Assembly: GCF_000701445.1 (NCBI RefSeq)
Contig: NZ_JNIX01000015.1
Coordinates: forward strand, 1 to 64,000
Direction of reading: 5' to 3'
Origin: Brevundimonas bacteroides DSM 4726
GTDB lineage: Bacteria; Pseudomonadota; Alphaproteobacteria; Caulobacterales; Caulobacteraceae
DNA length: 64,000 nucleotides
This document shows positions 8,654-16,738 of the stretch, piece by piece. Under the pieces are notes generated by a model, which saw only the letters and a program-made list of their open reading frames with translations, searched no databases and had not been told where the DNA came from. Position numbers and translations under genes: made by a program. Each line of letters begins with the position of its first letter. Positions within the stretch are counted from its first letter, which is position 1.

Positions 8654-9723
8654 GTGAAGACCACCTCGACGCCCGGCTTGACCGAGGCGGCGAGCTGTTC
8701 GGCGCTCCAGTTGGTCAGGCGGACGCAGCCGTTGGACTGGGTCTTGGCGATCTTGTTCGGATCGGGCGTGCCGTGGATGCCGTAGGTGTCGCGCGACAGG
8801 TCGATCCAGACCGAGCCGACCGGGTTGTTCGGCCCCGCAGGGATCACGAGCTTCCTGTCGCCGCGGTCGTAGCTGACCCGTTCGGGATCGTAGGTGTAGT
8901 TAGGCTCGGGCGCGACGCCGAGCACCGTCAGGCGGCCTGACGGAGCGGGACGCTCCGGGCTGCCGATGGTGGCGGGATAGAAGGCCAGCAGCCGGCCGTC
9001 GGAGTCGAAGGCGCGCAGCGAGCTCTCGGCCTTGTCGATGACGATGCGGGAGACCTCGGGCAAGGGTGCGGCCGAGACGGCGGGGACCACGATGGTCTGG
9101 CCGACGCGGGCGAAGTCCACGCCGGGATTGAGTGCGGCGAGCACGCCTTCGCTGACGTGGAAGCGCTCGGCCAAGGCTTCACGGGGGCTGGCGTAGCCTA
9201 CGCTCCGCATCGCCGCCATGGCTTCGAGGTCGGTGGGCACCGGCGCGAAGGGGCCGGCGACGTCCTGGGCCGTGATGACGTGGTCGGTCAGGACCGGGGC
9301 GGCGCCCTCGGTCAGGCGGGCGAAGACCTGGGCGTCCAGTGCGCCGTCGACGGGCAGGTCGTTGGCTTCCTCGAAGGCGGCGACGGCCTGGCGGGTGTTG
9401 TCGCCGCCGAAGCCGTCGACGATGCCGGGTGAGAAACGGGCGCGATCGAGCAGAATCTGGGCGCGGATGATTTCGGGAGGCGGGGTTTCGGGAGGGGCGG
9501 CCTGGCCGGGCGCGGCGTCGGTCGGAGCCGATGTCGCGGCCGACGCCTCGGACCAGACGGCGCTTTCGATGGTCTGGCGGGACAGGGTTCCGGCCGGGGC
9601 CGCGGGCGCAGGCGCGGTAGGGACGGCGGCCGGCTGCTCATTTCCGTCCGGATCGGGGGCTCCGCAGGCGGCGAGAGACAGGGCGAGGGCGGCTGGGAGG
9701 AGAAGCACAGGCAGGCGACGCAT
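8650..9723 (-). CDS. L,D-transpeptidase lipoprotein (YkuD) with peptidoglycan-binding domain
   Basis: A 357-residue envelope enzyme. The start at 9723 gives MRRLPVLLLPAALALSLAAC, a lipoprotein signal with lipobox Cys20. A Pro/Ala-rich linker follows, then a PGBD1-like domain (about 90-140, with FGGDNTRQAVAAFEEANDLP) and a YkuD catalytic domain at about 225-357. The catalytic motif is complete: HGTPDP (His317) and SNGCVRL (Cys333). It forms 3-3 peptidoglycan cross-links or attaches proteins to the wall. There is no strong Shine-Dalgarno sequence before the start. Longer versions reaching 9936 would hide the lipobox and are rejected. Confidence 0.9.
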   Translation of the reverse strand: MRRLPVLLLPAALALSLAACGAPDPDGNEQPAAVPTAPAPAAPAGTLSRQTIESAVWSEASAATSAPTDAAPGQAAPPETPPPEIIRAQILLDRARFSPGIVDGFGGDNTRQAVAAFEEANDLPVDGALDAQVFARLTEGAAPVLTDHVITAQDVAGPFAPVPTDLEAMAAMRSVGYASPREALAERFHVSEGVLAALNPGVDFARVGQTIVVPAVSAAPLPEVSRIVIDKAESSLRAFDSDGRLLAFYPATIGSPERPAPSGRLTVLGVAPEPNYTYDPERVSYDRGDRKLVIPAGPNNPVGSVWIDLSRDTYGIHGTPDPNKIAKTQSNGCVRLTNWSAEQLAASVKPGVEVVFT

Positions 9724-9871
9724 ACGGAGGAACTCACGGCGGACTGGAGCCGCATCAACCCGCACCCGGCGTTTACCGTTCCGCACAACCGGTTGGGGCG
9801 CGCGCTTGCCGTGAACCGCGAACCGGCTTCTACGTTCGTTTCGGCCGTTAGGATTTTGGTAACCAGTTCCC

Positions 9872-9994
9872 ATGCGACGCGCGCTGCACATCGGTCTCTT
9901 CATCGGCACCCTGCTGGGGGTCTCGGCCTGCGCCACGGCCGACGACGGGTCGCGCGGTGCCTACGGCTCGGTCGAGGCCGGGCGCACGAACTGA
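9872..9994 (+). CDS. Very small putative lipoprotein (40 aa)
   Basis: A 40-codon frame starting ATG CGA CGC GCG. The product begins MRRALHIGLFIGTLLGVSAC, a full-length lipoprotein signal with a GVSAC lipobox, so the mature peptide would be only about 21 residues (CATADDGSRGAYGSVEAGRT plus Asn). No strong ribosome binding site is seen. It lies alone between the divergent L,D-transpeptidase gene and the HlyC/CorC gene. It resembles the tiny entericidin-like lipoproteins in form only; no family is claimed. Confidence 0.5.
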   Translation: MRRALHIGLFIGTLLGVSACATADDGSRGAYGSVEAGRTN

Positions 9995-10110
9995 TCGTTC
10001 GGTCCCAGGAAGCCTTGGCCAAGGAAATCGTGGCGAAACCGGCCGCGTTCCGCTAGGAGCGGACGGCGGACGCCGACTGTCGCGCCGCGTCGGGCCTCTC
10101 TCCCCACAAG

Positions 10111-11445
10111 ATGTTATCCATCGCCATCGTCGTCGTTCTGCTCCTCGTGGTGCTCAACGGCCTGTTCGCCATGACCGAGCTGGCGGTCGTCTCGTCGCGC
10201 AAATCCAAACTGCAGAGCCGGGCCGAGCGCGGCGACCGGGGCGCGCGCGCCGCGCTGAAGCTGTCGGAGGACCCGACCCACTTCCTGTCGGCCGTCCAGG
10301 TGGGCATCACCCTGATCGGCATTCTGGCCGGCGCCTACGGTCAGGCCGCCATCGCGGGCGAGCTGACGCGCATCATCGAAACCGCGTTTCCGGCGACGGC
10401 GGCCTGGGCCGAGATCGCCTCGACCGCGGTGGTCGTCGTCGGGATCACCTATGTGTCGCTGATCGTCGGCGAGCTGGTGCCCAAGCGGCTGGCGTTGATC
10501 TTTCCCGAATCGATCGCGGCGAAGACGGCCGGTCCGATCTCTACCCTGGCGATCGTGCTGCATCCCTTCGTGGCGCTGCTGACGGCGTCGACCTCGGGCA
10601 TCCTCAAGATCATGGGGGTCAAGGACCGCGACGGCTCCGACGTCACCCAGGAGGAGGTCGAGACCATGATCGCCGAGGGCACGGCGTCGGGTCTGATCGA
10701 GCCCGAGGAGCAGGTCATGATCGAGGAGATCCTGACGCTCGGCGACCGTCCGATCCGCGTGGCCATGACGCCGCGCCACGAGGTGTTCTGGATCGCTCTG
10801 GACGACACCGAGGAGCAGTTGCGCGAGGAGATCCGCACCTGTCCCTATTCGCGCATCGTCGTGGCTCGCGAGAACGACGTCGATAACCCGATCGGCGTGG
10901 TCCACAAGAAGGACCTGCTCGACAGCCTGCTGGATAACGGCGAGTTCAACGTCGAGAAGCTGGTGCAAACGCCGGCCTTCATCCCGCAGTCGACCTCGGT
11001 CCTGAAGGCGCTGGAGATTCTGAAGTCGTCCAAGGTCCACATGGCCTTCCTGGTCGACGAATTTGGCGCCTTCGAAGGCGTGGTCACGGCGACCGACCTA
11101 CTGGAAATGATCGCGGGCGACTTCGACGAGGGTCATGACGACGCCGAGCAGATGATCCGCCAGCGCGAGGACGGCACCTGGCTGGTCGACGGGCAGATGG
11201 ACCTGGACGAGCTGGCCGACGACCTGGGCGAGGACTTCGGTGAGCACGAGGGCTTCCACACCATCGCGGGCCTGGTGCTGCACCAGCTGTCGCGCGTGCC
11301 GGAGGAGGGCGAGGTGCTGCAGCTCGGCCGGTTCGAGGTCGAGGTGATCGACATGGACGACCGCCGCATCGATAAGCTGCTGTTCCGTCAGGTGGTGAAG
11401 CCCGAAGACGAAGCCGAGGCCAACGCGGCGCGGTTCGAGGACTGA
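10111..11445 (+). CDS. HlyC/CorC family transporter (DUF21 + CBS)
   Basis: A 444-residue membrane protein. An N-terminal DUF21/CNNM domain (about 1-190) contains the typical FAMTELAVVSSRKSKLQ and GELVPKRLAL motifs. Two CBS domains follow (about 210-340, with MTPRHEVFW and the second copy around VLKALEILKSSKVHMAFLVD). The C-terminal CorC_HlyC domain, about 355-440, includes DGQMDLDELADDLG. Members take part in magnesium or cobalt efflux; the old 'hemolysin' name is misleading. The gene stands alone, just upstream of tRNA-Trp. Confidence 0.92.
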   Translation: MLSIAIVVVLLLVVLNGLFAMTELAVVSSRKSKLQSRAERGDRGARAALKLSEDPTHFLSAVQVGITLIGILAGAYGQAAIAGELTRIIETAFPATAAWAEIASTAVVVVGITYVSLIVGELVPKRLALIFPESIAAKTAGPISTLAIVLHPFVALLTASTSGILKIMGVKDRDGSDVTQEEVETMIAEGTASGLIEPEEQVMIEEILTLGDRPIRVAMTPRHEVFWIALDDTEEQLREEIRTCPYSRIVVARENDVDNPIGVVHKKDLLDSLLDNGEFNVEKLVQTPAFIPQSTSVLKALEILKSSKVHMAFLVDEFGAFEGVVTATDLLEMIAGDFDEGHDDAEQMIRQREDGTWLVDGQMDLDELADDLGEDFGEHEGFHTIAGLVLHQLSRVPEEGEVLQLGRFEVEVIDMDDRRIDKLLFRQVVKPEDEAEANAARFED

Positions 11446-11541
11446 TCCGGCTTGAAAACGCTGGCGGGGTCAGGCATAGCCCCCGGTCTGGCGAACCGAC
11501 GCGCCGATGGGTTCGCCCCCACGGCGCGTTCTGTTTTGTCT

Positions 11542-11617
11542 AGGAGTTTAGCTCAGTTGGTAGAGCACCGGTCTCCAAAACCGGGGGTCGTGGGTTCGAG
11601 TCCCCCAACTCCTGCCA
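11542..11617 (+). tRNA. tRNA-Trp (anticodon CCA)
   Basis: A 76-base cloverleaf starting AGGAGTTTAGCTCAGTTGG, anticodon CCA in the loop between CCGG and CCGG-pairing arms, T arm GGGTTCGAGTCCC, discriminator G and an encoded CCA end. It sits directly before secE-nusG, the conserved bacterial order. Confidence 0.98.
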
Positions 11618-11694
11618 TTTTCCCCTCTGTTCCCGCAGGCCACGGCTTCCCATCTGCGGGGATGGAACACGCGTTAGAAGAGACCCCGTAGACG

Positions 11695-12009
11695 ATGGCC
11701 AAGTCCAGGTTCACAGGCGGACGCCGCACCGGAAACCCGGCGGCCGGCTCGCGCCCGCAGGTCGCGGCCCAGGCCTCCGGCGCCACGGTCACCGTCGACG
11801 ACGCGGCCCCCAAGAAGAAGACCAGCCCGGCCCAGTTCTTCAGCCAGGTCCGCGCCGAGGGTCGCAAGATCGTGTGGCCGAGCCGCAAGGAGACCTGGAT
11901 CACCTCGGTGATGGTCTTCATCATGGTGGCCATCGCGGCGGCCTTCTTCTGGATCGTGGACTGGATGCTCGGCATGGCGTCCACCTTCGTCCTCGCCATC
12001 GGCCAATAA
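11695..12009 (+). CDS. secE: Preprotein translocase subunit SecE
   Basis: A 104-residue subunit of the SecYEG channel. A basic, low-complexity N-terminal extension (about 1-45) precedes the conserved amphipathic helix SQVRAEGRKIVWPSRKETW and a single membrane helix (about 72-95). That is the short one-TM form usual in bacteria other than enterics. It stabilises SecY, encoded at 49156 in this window. It lies between tRNA-Trp and nusG, the classic secE locus. Confidence 0.96.
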   Translation: MAKSRFTGGRRTGNPAAGSRPQVAAQASGATVTVDDAAPKKKTSPAQFFSQVRAEGRKIVWPSRKETWITSVMVFIMVAIAAAFFWIVDWMLGMASTFVLAIGQ

Positions 12010-12030
12010 GAAAAAAGAAGGATCGCGCCC

Positions 12031-12612
12031 GTGACGGATGCAGCGCCCGAACTGAAGGCTCCGGCCAACCCGCGCCACAAGTGGTACATCGTCCACGCCT
12101 ATTCGAACTTCGAGAAGAAGGTCGCCCAGCACATCCGCGACCAGGCCAAGCAGCGCGGGCTGGAGGAGTATTTCTCCGAGATCCTGGTGCCGACCGAGGA
12201 CGTGGTCGAGATCCGTCGCGGCCGGAAGGTCAACTCCGAGCGCAAGTTCTTCCCCGGCTATGTGCTGGTGAAGATGGACCTGACCGACGACGCCTATCAC
12301 CTGGTCAAGGACACGCCCAAGGTCACGGGCTTCCTGGGCGCCGCGGGCGGCACCAAGCCACTGCCGGTCTCCGAGCGCGAGGTCCAGAACATCATCGGTG
12401 CTGTAGAAGAGGGCGTGGAGCGTCCCAAGCCCACGATCCGCTTCGATATCGGCGAGACCGTCAAGGTCATCGACGGCCCGTTCGCCAGCTTCGACGGCCA
12501 GGTGGAGAGCGTCGACGAGGACGCCGCGCGCCTGCGGGTCGCGGTGTCGATCTTCGGCCGTCCCACGCCGGTCGACCTGGAATACAGCCAGGTGGAGAAG
12601 GTCGCGGCCTGA
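12031..12612 (+). CDS. nusG: Transcription termination/antitermination protein NusG
   Basis: A 193-residue protein with an N-terminal NGN domain (KWYIVHAYSNFEKKVAQHIR, then PGYVLVKMDLTDDAYHLVKD) and a C-terminal KOW domain. It binds RNA polymerase, raises processivity, couples transcription to translation through S10, and helps Rho. It starts 21 bases after secE. Confidence 0.97.
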   Translation: MTDAAPELKAPANPRHKWYIVHAYSNFEKKVAQHIRDQAKQRGLEEYFSEILVPTEDVVEIRRGRKVNSERKFFPGYVLVKMDLTDDAYHLVKDTPKVTGFLGAAGGTKPLPVSEREVQNIIGAVEEGVERPKPTIRFDIGETVKVIDGPFASFDGQVESVDEDAARLRVAVSIFGRPTPVDLEYSQVEKVAA

Positions 12613-12638
12613 TCGTCCGACCACTTCAGACTTCGCGG

Positions 12639-12669
12639 CGGCGGCTCCTTGGAGCCGCCGTTTGCTTTT
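12639..12669 (+). terminator. Intrinsic terminator after nusG
   Basis: A perfect 10-bp stem CGGCGGCTCC/GGAGCCGCCG with a 2-base TT gap is followed by TTTGCTTTT. It should end part or all of the secE-nusG transcript before rplK. Confidence 0.75.
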
Positions 12670-12690
12670 GCAGGGCGAGCCCGCTATAGG
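12662..12690 (+). promoter_or_regulatory. Probable rplK promoter
   Basis: TTGCTT (12662-12667), 17-base spacer, TATAGG (12685-12690). It lies just after the nusG terminator stem and 113 bases before rplK, leaving room for an L1-binding leader. This is inference from consensus only. Confidence 0.45.
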
Positions 12691-12802
12691 CGCGCCTTCG
12701 CTTTTCCGGCCCGCCGGAAACGCGGGAAATCCGTGGGAGGCCGCCATGCCGCACCACGGCTCATCCGTGGCGATTGAGTTCGCCGCTTCATAGGAGAGAC
12801 CA

Positions 12803-13234
12803 ATGGCCAAGAAGATTCTGGGCTATATCAAGCTGCAGGTGCCCGCGGGCTCTGCGACCCCGTCGCCGCCGATCGGGCCGGCGCTGGGTCAGCGCGGCGT
12901 CAACATCATGGGCTTCGTCAAGGAGTTCAACGCCCGCACCGAGAAGGAAGTGAAGGGCACGCCCCTGCCGACGGTGATCACCGTCTATCAGGACAAGAGC
13001 TTCACCTTCGTCACCAAGACCCCGCCGGCGACCCACTACCTGAAGCAGGCCGCGGGCATCACCTCGGGCGCCAAGCTGACGGGCCGCGAGACGGTCGGCA
13101 AGGTCACGCGCACCCAGCTGCGCGAGATCGCCGAGAAGAAGATGAAGGATCTGAACGCCAACGACGTCGAGGCCGCGGCCAAGATCATCGAAGGCTCCGC
13201 CCGCGCGATGGGCCTGAACGTGGTGGAGGGCTAA
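12803..13234 (+). CDS. rplK: 50S ribosomal protein L11
   Basis: A 143-residue protein of normal length. The N-terminal proline-rich hinge [20 protein letters not shown] and the C-terminal rRNA-binding domain [20 protein letters not shown] are both intact. L11 forms the GTPase-associated centre with 23S rRNA and is needed for RelA-type stringent signalling. AGGAGAG lies before the start, and rplA follows after 4 bases. Confidence 0.98.
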   Translation: MAKKILGYIKLQVPAGSATPSPPIGPALGQRGVNIMGFVKEFNARTEKEVKGTPLPTVITVYQDKSFTFVTKTPPATHYLKQAAGITSGAKLTGRETVGKVTRTQLREIAEKKMKDLNANDVEAAAKIIEGSARAMGLNVVEG

Positions 13235-13238
13235 GACC

Positions 13239-13928
13239 ATGGCCAAGCAACCCAAGCGCATCCAGGCCTGGAACGTGGACCGTGAGGCCCTGCTGCCGTT
13301 CGACGCCGCCATCAAGGCCGTCAAGGACAACGCCAAGGCCAAGTTCGACGAGTCGATCGAGATCGCCGTCAACCTGGGCGTCGACCCGCGTCACGCCGAC
13401 CAGCAGGTCCGCGGCGTGGTCAACCTGCCGTCCGGCACCGGCCGCGACGTCCGCGTCGCCGTCTTCGCCAAGGACGCCAAGGCCGAGGAAGCACGCGCGG
13501 CCGGCGCGGAATACGTCGGCGCCGAGGATCTGTACGAGCAGATCAACGGCGGCCTGATGGACTTCGACCGCGTCATCGCCTCGCCCGACATGATGGCCCT
13601 GGTGGGTCGTCTGGGTAAGGTGCTGGGCCCGCGCGGCCTGATGCCGAACCCCAAGGTCGGCACCGTGACTCCGAACGTCGGCCAGGCGGTCAAGGACGCC
13701 AAGGGCGGCGCTGTTGAGTTCCGCGTCGAGAAGGCGGGTATCGTCCACGCCGGCATCGGCAAGGCCTCGTTCACCCAGGACGCCCTGGAAGCCAATGTCA
13801 AGGCGATCGTCGACGCCCTGGTCCGGGCCAAGCCGTCGGGCGCCAAGGGCACCTATGTGAAGCGCATCAGCCTGTCGTCCACGATGGGCCCGGGCGTGAA
13901 GGTCGATCCGGCGTCTCTGAACGCCTGA
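13239..13928 (+). CDS. rplA: 50S ribosomal protein L1
   Basis: A 229-residue L1, with the conserved [25 protein letters not shown] core and [12 protein letters not shown] at about residues 128-139. It builds the mobile L1 stalk that guides deacylated tRNA from the E site. In many bacteria it also represses the rplKA mRNA by binding its leader, which may happen here. It is followed by a strong terminator. Confidence 0.98.
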   Translation: MAKQPKRIQAWNVDREALLPFDAAIKAVKDNAKAKFDESIEIAVNLGVDPRHADQQVRGVVNLPSGTGRDVRVAVFAKDAKAEEARAAGAEYVGAEDLYEQINGGLMDFDRVIASPDMMALVGRLGKVLGPRGLMPNPKVGTVTPNVGQAVKDAKGGAVEFRVEKAGIVHAGIGKASFTQDALEANVKAIVDALVRAKPSGAKGTYVKRISLSSTMGPGVKVDPASLNA

Positions 13929-13955
13929 TCCGCCGCACAGCGCTGAAATGATGAA

Positions 13956-13986
13956 GGGCGGCGGCCGCAGGGTCGCCGCCCTTTTT
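13956..13986 (+). terminator. Intrinsic terminator after rplA
   Basis: Stem GGGCGGCG/CGCCGCCC (8 bp) with a 10-base loop, followed by TTTTT. It closes the rplK-rplA unit. Confidence 0.85.
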
Positions 13987-14043
13987 CATTGGCATTTCCC
14001 TTGTCGTCGGCGATTGTCGGCAAACAACCCGGGGCGGCGAGAC

Positions 14044-14604
14044 ATGAGACGTGCAACTCTTTTGATCGGCGCTGTTCTCGCGGTATCGGCGCCCATGGCC
14101 GCACCCGTCGCCGGTCAGGATCTGGAGGTCCAGGCGGCGTCGCCAGTCGACGACTCCGCCGAGCGCCTGGCGCTGGCCCGTCGATTCATCGCGACGATGC
14201 AGGTCGAAGAGCTGGACCAGATGATCTCCGCCATGATGCAGGACGTGGTGGCGGACATGCCGGTCGAGAAAGGCGAGGTCGATCCGCAGACGTTCGAGCG
14301 CGTCATGATCTCGTCCACGACCCGGATGGTGGAACGGCTGTTGGAGGCCATGGCGCCCGTCTATGCCGAGGTCATGACGGTGGAGGAGCTTCGCGCGCTG
14401 GTCTCGTTCTACGAAAGCGATGTCGGCCAGTCGTCCGTCCGACGCATGTATGAAGCCGCACCCCGCATGACAGAAGTCATGACCGAGATGATGCCGACGC
14501 TGGCCCGCGAGATGATGACAGACCTCTGTGGCGCGCTCAGCTGCACGGCCGACGAGTTGCGCGAGGCGAAAGCGGCGATGGATGGAGCTTTCGCCGCCGA
14601 GTGA
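14044..14604 (+). CDS. DUF2059 domain-containing exported protein
   Basis: A 186-residue protein with a cleavable signal peptide (MRRATLLIGAVLAVSAPMAA, processed near AGQ). An all-helical DUF2059 domain includes the conserved VEELRALVSFYESDVGQS at about residues 114-131, the family hallmark. Its function is unknown. The start at 14044 is preferred over an in-frame upstream ATG at 13948, which lies at the rplA terminator. It is a single gene inserted between rplA and rplJ, flanked by its own terminator and the rplJ promoter. Confidence 0.85.
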   Translation: MRRATLLIGAVLAVSAPMAAPVAGQDLEVQAASPVDDSAERLALARRFIATMQVEELDQMISAMMQDVVADMPVEKGEVDPQTFERVMISSTTRMVERLLEAMAPVYAEVMTVEELRALVSFYESDVGQSSVRRMYEAAPRMTEVMTEMMPTLAREMMTDLCGALSCTADELREAKAAMDGAFAAE

Positions 14605-14610
14605 CCGCGG

Positions 14611-14638
14611 TTGATTTCCGCCTTCCTTCCTGTATAGA
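14611..14638 (+). promoter_or_regulatory. Probable rplJL promoter
   Basis: TTGATT (14611-14616), 16-base spacer, TATAGA (14633-14638). It starts 7 bases after the DUF2059 stop and leads into a long untranslated leader before rplJ. Confidence 0.55.
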
Positions 14639-14913
14639 GCGCCGCTTCCCGTCGCGGCCCCGGTCGCGGCGGACCTGTCCGAGAACTTCGGGGCGAGGGG
14701 GCCACCCTCGCCGTAAATGCTGGAGAGCCCTCCAGCGCCGTGGGGAGATGGGGATGTGAGATGACAGCCGTCGGCCCGTGATCCGGGATGGACGATGTCG
14801 GACGCTTCCTTCGGACAATACGACCGGCCTGAACGTCTCGCGGCGACGCGCGGCGCTTTGGCCATACGGCGTCGGGGCTCGTCCCGGCGTCGAATCCAAG
14901 ACTGGAGACCGCA
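14639..14913 (+). promoter_or_regulatory. Untranslated leader of rplJ-rplL
   Basis: About 275 bases without a convincing gene. They contain GC-rich hairpins, for example CGTCGCGGCCCCGGTCGCGGCG near 14651 onward and GGCGAGG...CCTCGCC near 14691-14720. rplJ mRNAs usually carry an L10(L12)4-binding leader that controls translation, and this stretch has the right place and size. The exact binding fold was not assigned. Confidence 0.45.
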
Positions 14914-15429
14914 ATGGATCGCGCACAGAAGGCCGAGTCGATCGAAACGCTGAAAGGCGTCTTCGCCGAGGCCGGCAGCGTGGTCGTGACCCACAACCTG
15001 GGTCTGACCGTTGCGGAAATGGAAGACCTGCGTGGGCGGCTTCGCTCGGCCGGCGGCTCGTTCAAGGTGGTCAAGAACCGCCTCGCGCTGAAGGCCCTCG
15101 AAGCCGACGAAGGCAGTGCGTATCGCGGCCTGTTCAAGGGCCCGGTCGGCATCGCCTACGCCAACGACCCGGCCACCGCGGCCAAGGTCTCGACCGAGTT
15201 CGCCAAGGGCAATGACCGCTTCGTCATCGTCGGTGGCTTCATGGGCGAGACCGTCGTCGATCCGAAGGGCGTGGAGAGCCTCTCCAAGCTGCCGTCGCTC
15301 GACGAGATCCGCGCCTCGCTGATCGGCCTGCTGAACGCGCCCGCGACCAAGATCGCCGGCGTCGTGCAAGCGCCCGCCGCCCAGCTGGCCCGCGTCTTCA
15401 GCGCCTACGGCGCGAAAGAAGCGGCGTGA
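14914..15429 (+). CDS. rplJ: 50S ribosomal protein L10
   Basis: A 171-residue L10. The N-terminal RNA-binding domain includes MEDLRGRLRSAGGSFKVVKN and NRLALKALE. The C-terminal helix (about 140-168, APATKIAGVVQAPAAQLARV) carries L7/L12 dimers. It anchors the ribosomal stalk that recruits translation GTPases. It is co-transcribed with rplL 63 bases downstream. Confidence 0.97.
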   Translation: MDRAQKAESIETLKGVFAEAGSVVVTHNLGLTVAEMEDLRGRLRSAGGSFKVVKNRLALKALEADEGSAYRGLFKGPVGIAYANDPATAAKVSTEFAKGNDRFVIVGGFMGETVVDPKGVESLSKLPSLDEIRASLIGLLNAPATKIAGVVQAPAAQLARVFSAYGAKEAA

Positions 15430-15492
15430 GCCGACTTTCCATCTCCGCATTCCCCTCTCTGAACCCAACCTATTCCCCGAAGGAAAACTGAC

Positions 15493-15882
15493 ATGGCTGA
15501 CCTGTCCAAGATCGTCGAAGACCTGTCCTCGCTGACCGTCCTCGAAGCCGCCGAACTCTCGAAGCTGCTGGAAGAAAAGTGGGGCGTCTCGGCCGCCGCT
15601 CCGGTGGCCATGGCGATGCCCGCGGGCGGTGGCGGCGCTGCCGCTCCGGCCGAAGCCGCCGAAGAGCAGACCGAGTTCACCGTCGTCCTGCTGGACGGCG
15701 GCGACAAGAAGATCAACGTCATCAAGGAAGTCCGTGGCGTGCGTTCGGACCTGGGTCTGAAGGAAGCCAAGGACCTGGTCGAAGGCGCTCCGCAGAACGT
15801 CGTCGAGAACGTCTCCAAGCAGGCCGCCGACGAAGTGGCCAAGAAGCTCACGGAAGCCGGCGCCAAGGTGCAGGTCAAGTAA
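15493..15882 (+). CDS. rplL: 50S ribosomal protein L7/L12
   Basis: A 129-residue protein of the usual two-domain plan. It has an N-terminal dimerisation region ([20 protein letters not shown]), an Ala/Gly-rich flexible hinge at about 38-55, and a C-terminal factor-binding domain with [20 protein letters not shown]. It is the multi-copy stalk protein that activates EF-Tu and EF-G. AGGAAAAC precedes the ATG. The next genes are not rpoB and rpoC. Confidence 0.98.
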   Translation: MADLSKIVEDLSSLTVLEAAELSKLLEEKWGVSAAAPVAMAMPAGGGGAAAPAEAAEEQTEFTVVLLDGGDKKINVIKEVRGVRSDLGLKEAKDLVEGAPQNVVENVSKQAADEVAKKLTEAGAKVQVK

Positions 15883-15907
15883 GCTTCGGACCTCGGACGT
15901 TTCCGTC

Positions 15908-15976
15908 GGGCGGCTTGAGCCGCCCGGTCGGACCGAAGATCGAAAAGCGCAGGCCCGGAGGGAAACCTTCGGGCCT
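15908..15976 (+). terminator. Tandem hairpins ending the rplJL unit
   Basis: The first hairpin is GGGCGGC-TTGA-GCCGCCC (15908-15925). The second has an 11-bp stem around a GAAA loop, AGGCCCGGAGG/CCTTCGGGCCT (15951-15976), with only a short T-rich tail. Together they probably end transcription after rplL. Confidence 0.6.
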
Positions 15977-16042
15977 GTCGTCGTTTCTGGGGCTCCCCTA
16001 TCGGAACGGTCGCGCTTCCGTTCCCCGCAAGAGAGACCCGCG

Positions 16043-16720
16043 ATGAAGATCCTGATGGTGCTGACGTCCCATGATCGGCTGGGCGACACCGGCAAGAAGA
16101 CCGGCTTCTGGCTGGAGGAGTTTGCCGCGCCCTACTATGCGCTGAAGGACGCGGGGGCCGAGATCACCCTGGCCTCACCGAAGGGTGGTCAGCCGCCGCT
16201 CGATCCCAAGAGCGACGAACCCGATGCCCAGACCGACGCCACGCGTCGGTTCAAGGCTGACGACGCGGCCCAGAAGGCGCTGGCCTCGACGCAGAGGCTG
16301 TCGGACGTGAGCGCCGATGATTTCGACGCCGTCTTCTATCCGGGTGGCCACGGGCCGTTGTGGGACCTGACCGAGGACCGCACGTCCATCGGCCTGATCG
16401 AGGCTTTTGCCAAGGCCGATAAGCCGATCGGGGCCGTCTGCCATGCCCCGGCGGTGTTCCGGCATGTGAAGGGCCTGGACGGTGACTTCCTCATCAAGGG
16501 TCGCAAGGTGACTGGTTTCACCAACACCGAGGAGGAAGGCGTCGGCCTGACCGAGGTGGTGCCCTTCCTGCTGGAAGATATGCTGAAGGCCAACGGCGGG
16601 GACTATTCACGCGGCGAGGACTGGCAGCCGCACGTCGTCACCGACGGCAAGCTGGTCACGGGCCAGAACCCGGCATCGTCCGAAGGGGCGGCAGAGGCCC
16701 TGCTCAAGCTGCTGAAATAG
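16043..16720 (+). CDS. DJ-1/PfpI family type 1 glutamine amidotransferase-like protein
   Basis: A 225-residue protein of the Hsp31/YDR533C-like branch. The nucleophile elbow GAVCHAPAVF places Cys near residue 134 followed by His. The acidic residue in the early EEFAAPYYAL motif and the FYPGGHGPLWDL loop complete the usual site. Members act as glyoxalase III or deglycase-like enzymes or chaperones that handle methylglyoxal damage. The gene stands alone in the place where rpoB would normally begin. Confidence 0.88.
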   Translation: MKILMVLTSHDRLGDTGKKTGFWLEEFAAPYYALKDAGAEITLASPKGGQPPLDPKSDEPDAQTDATRRFKADDAAQKALASTQRLSDVSADDFDAVFYPGGHGPLWDLTEDRTSIGLIEAFAKADKPIGAVCHAPAVFRHVKGLDGDFLIKGRKVTGFTNTEEEGVGLTEVVPFLLEDMLKANGGDYSRGEDWQPHVVTDGKLVTGQNPASSEGAAEALLKLLK

Positions 16721-16738
16721 TCGCTCGCTGCGACCGGA

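Noticed and set aside
9793..10056. 87-codon frame between the L,D-transpeptidase and HlyC/CorC genes
   Set aside because: Its product is Arg/His-rich without a signal or domain, while the overlapping 40-codon frame at 9872 encodes a proper lipoprotein signal.
11452..11691. 79-codon frame across the tRNA-Trp gene
   Set aside because: It reads through a confident tRNA and has no ribosome binding site or homologous character.
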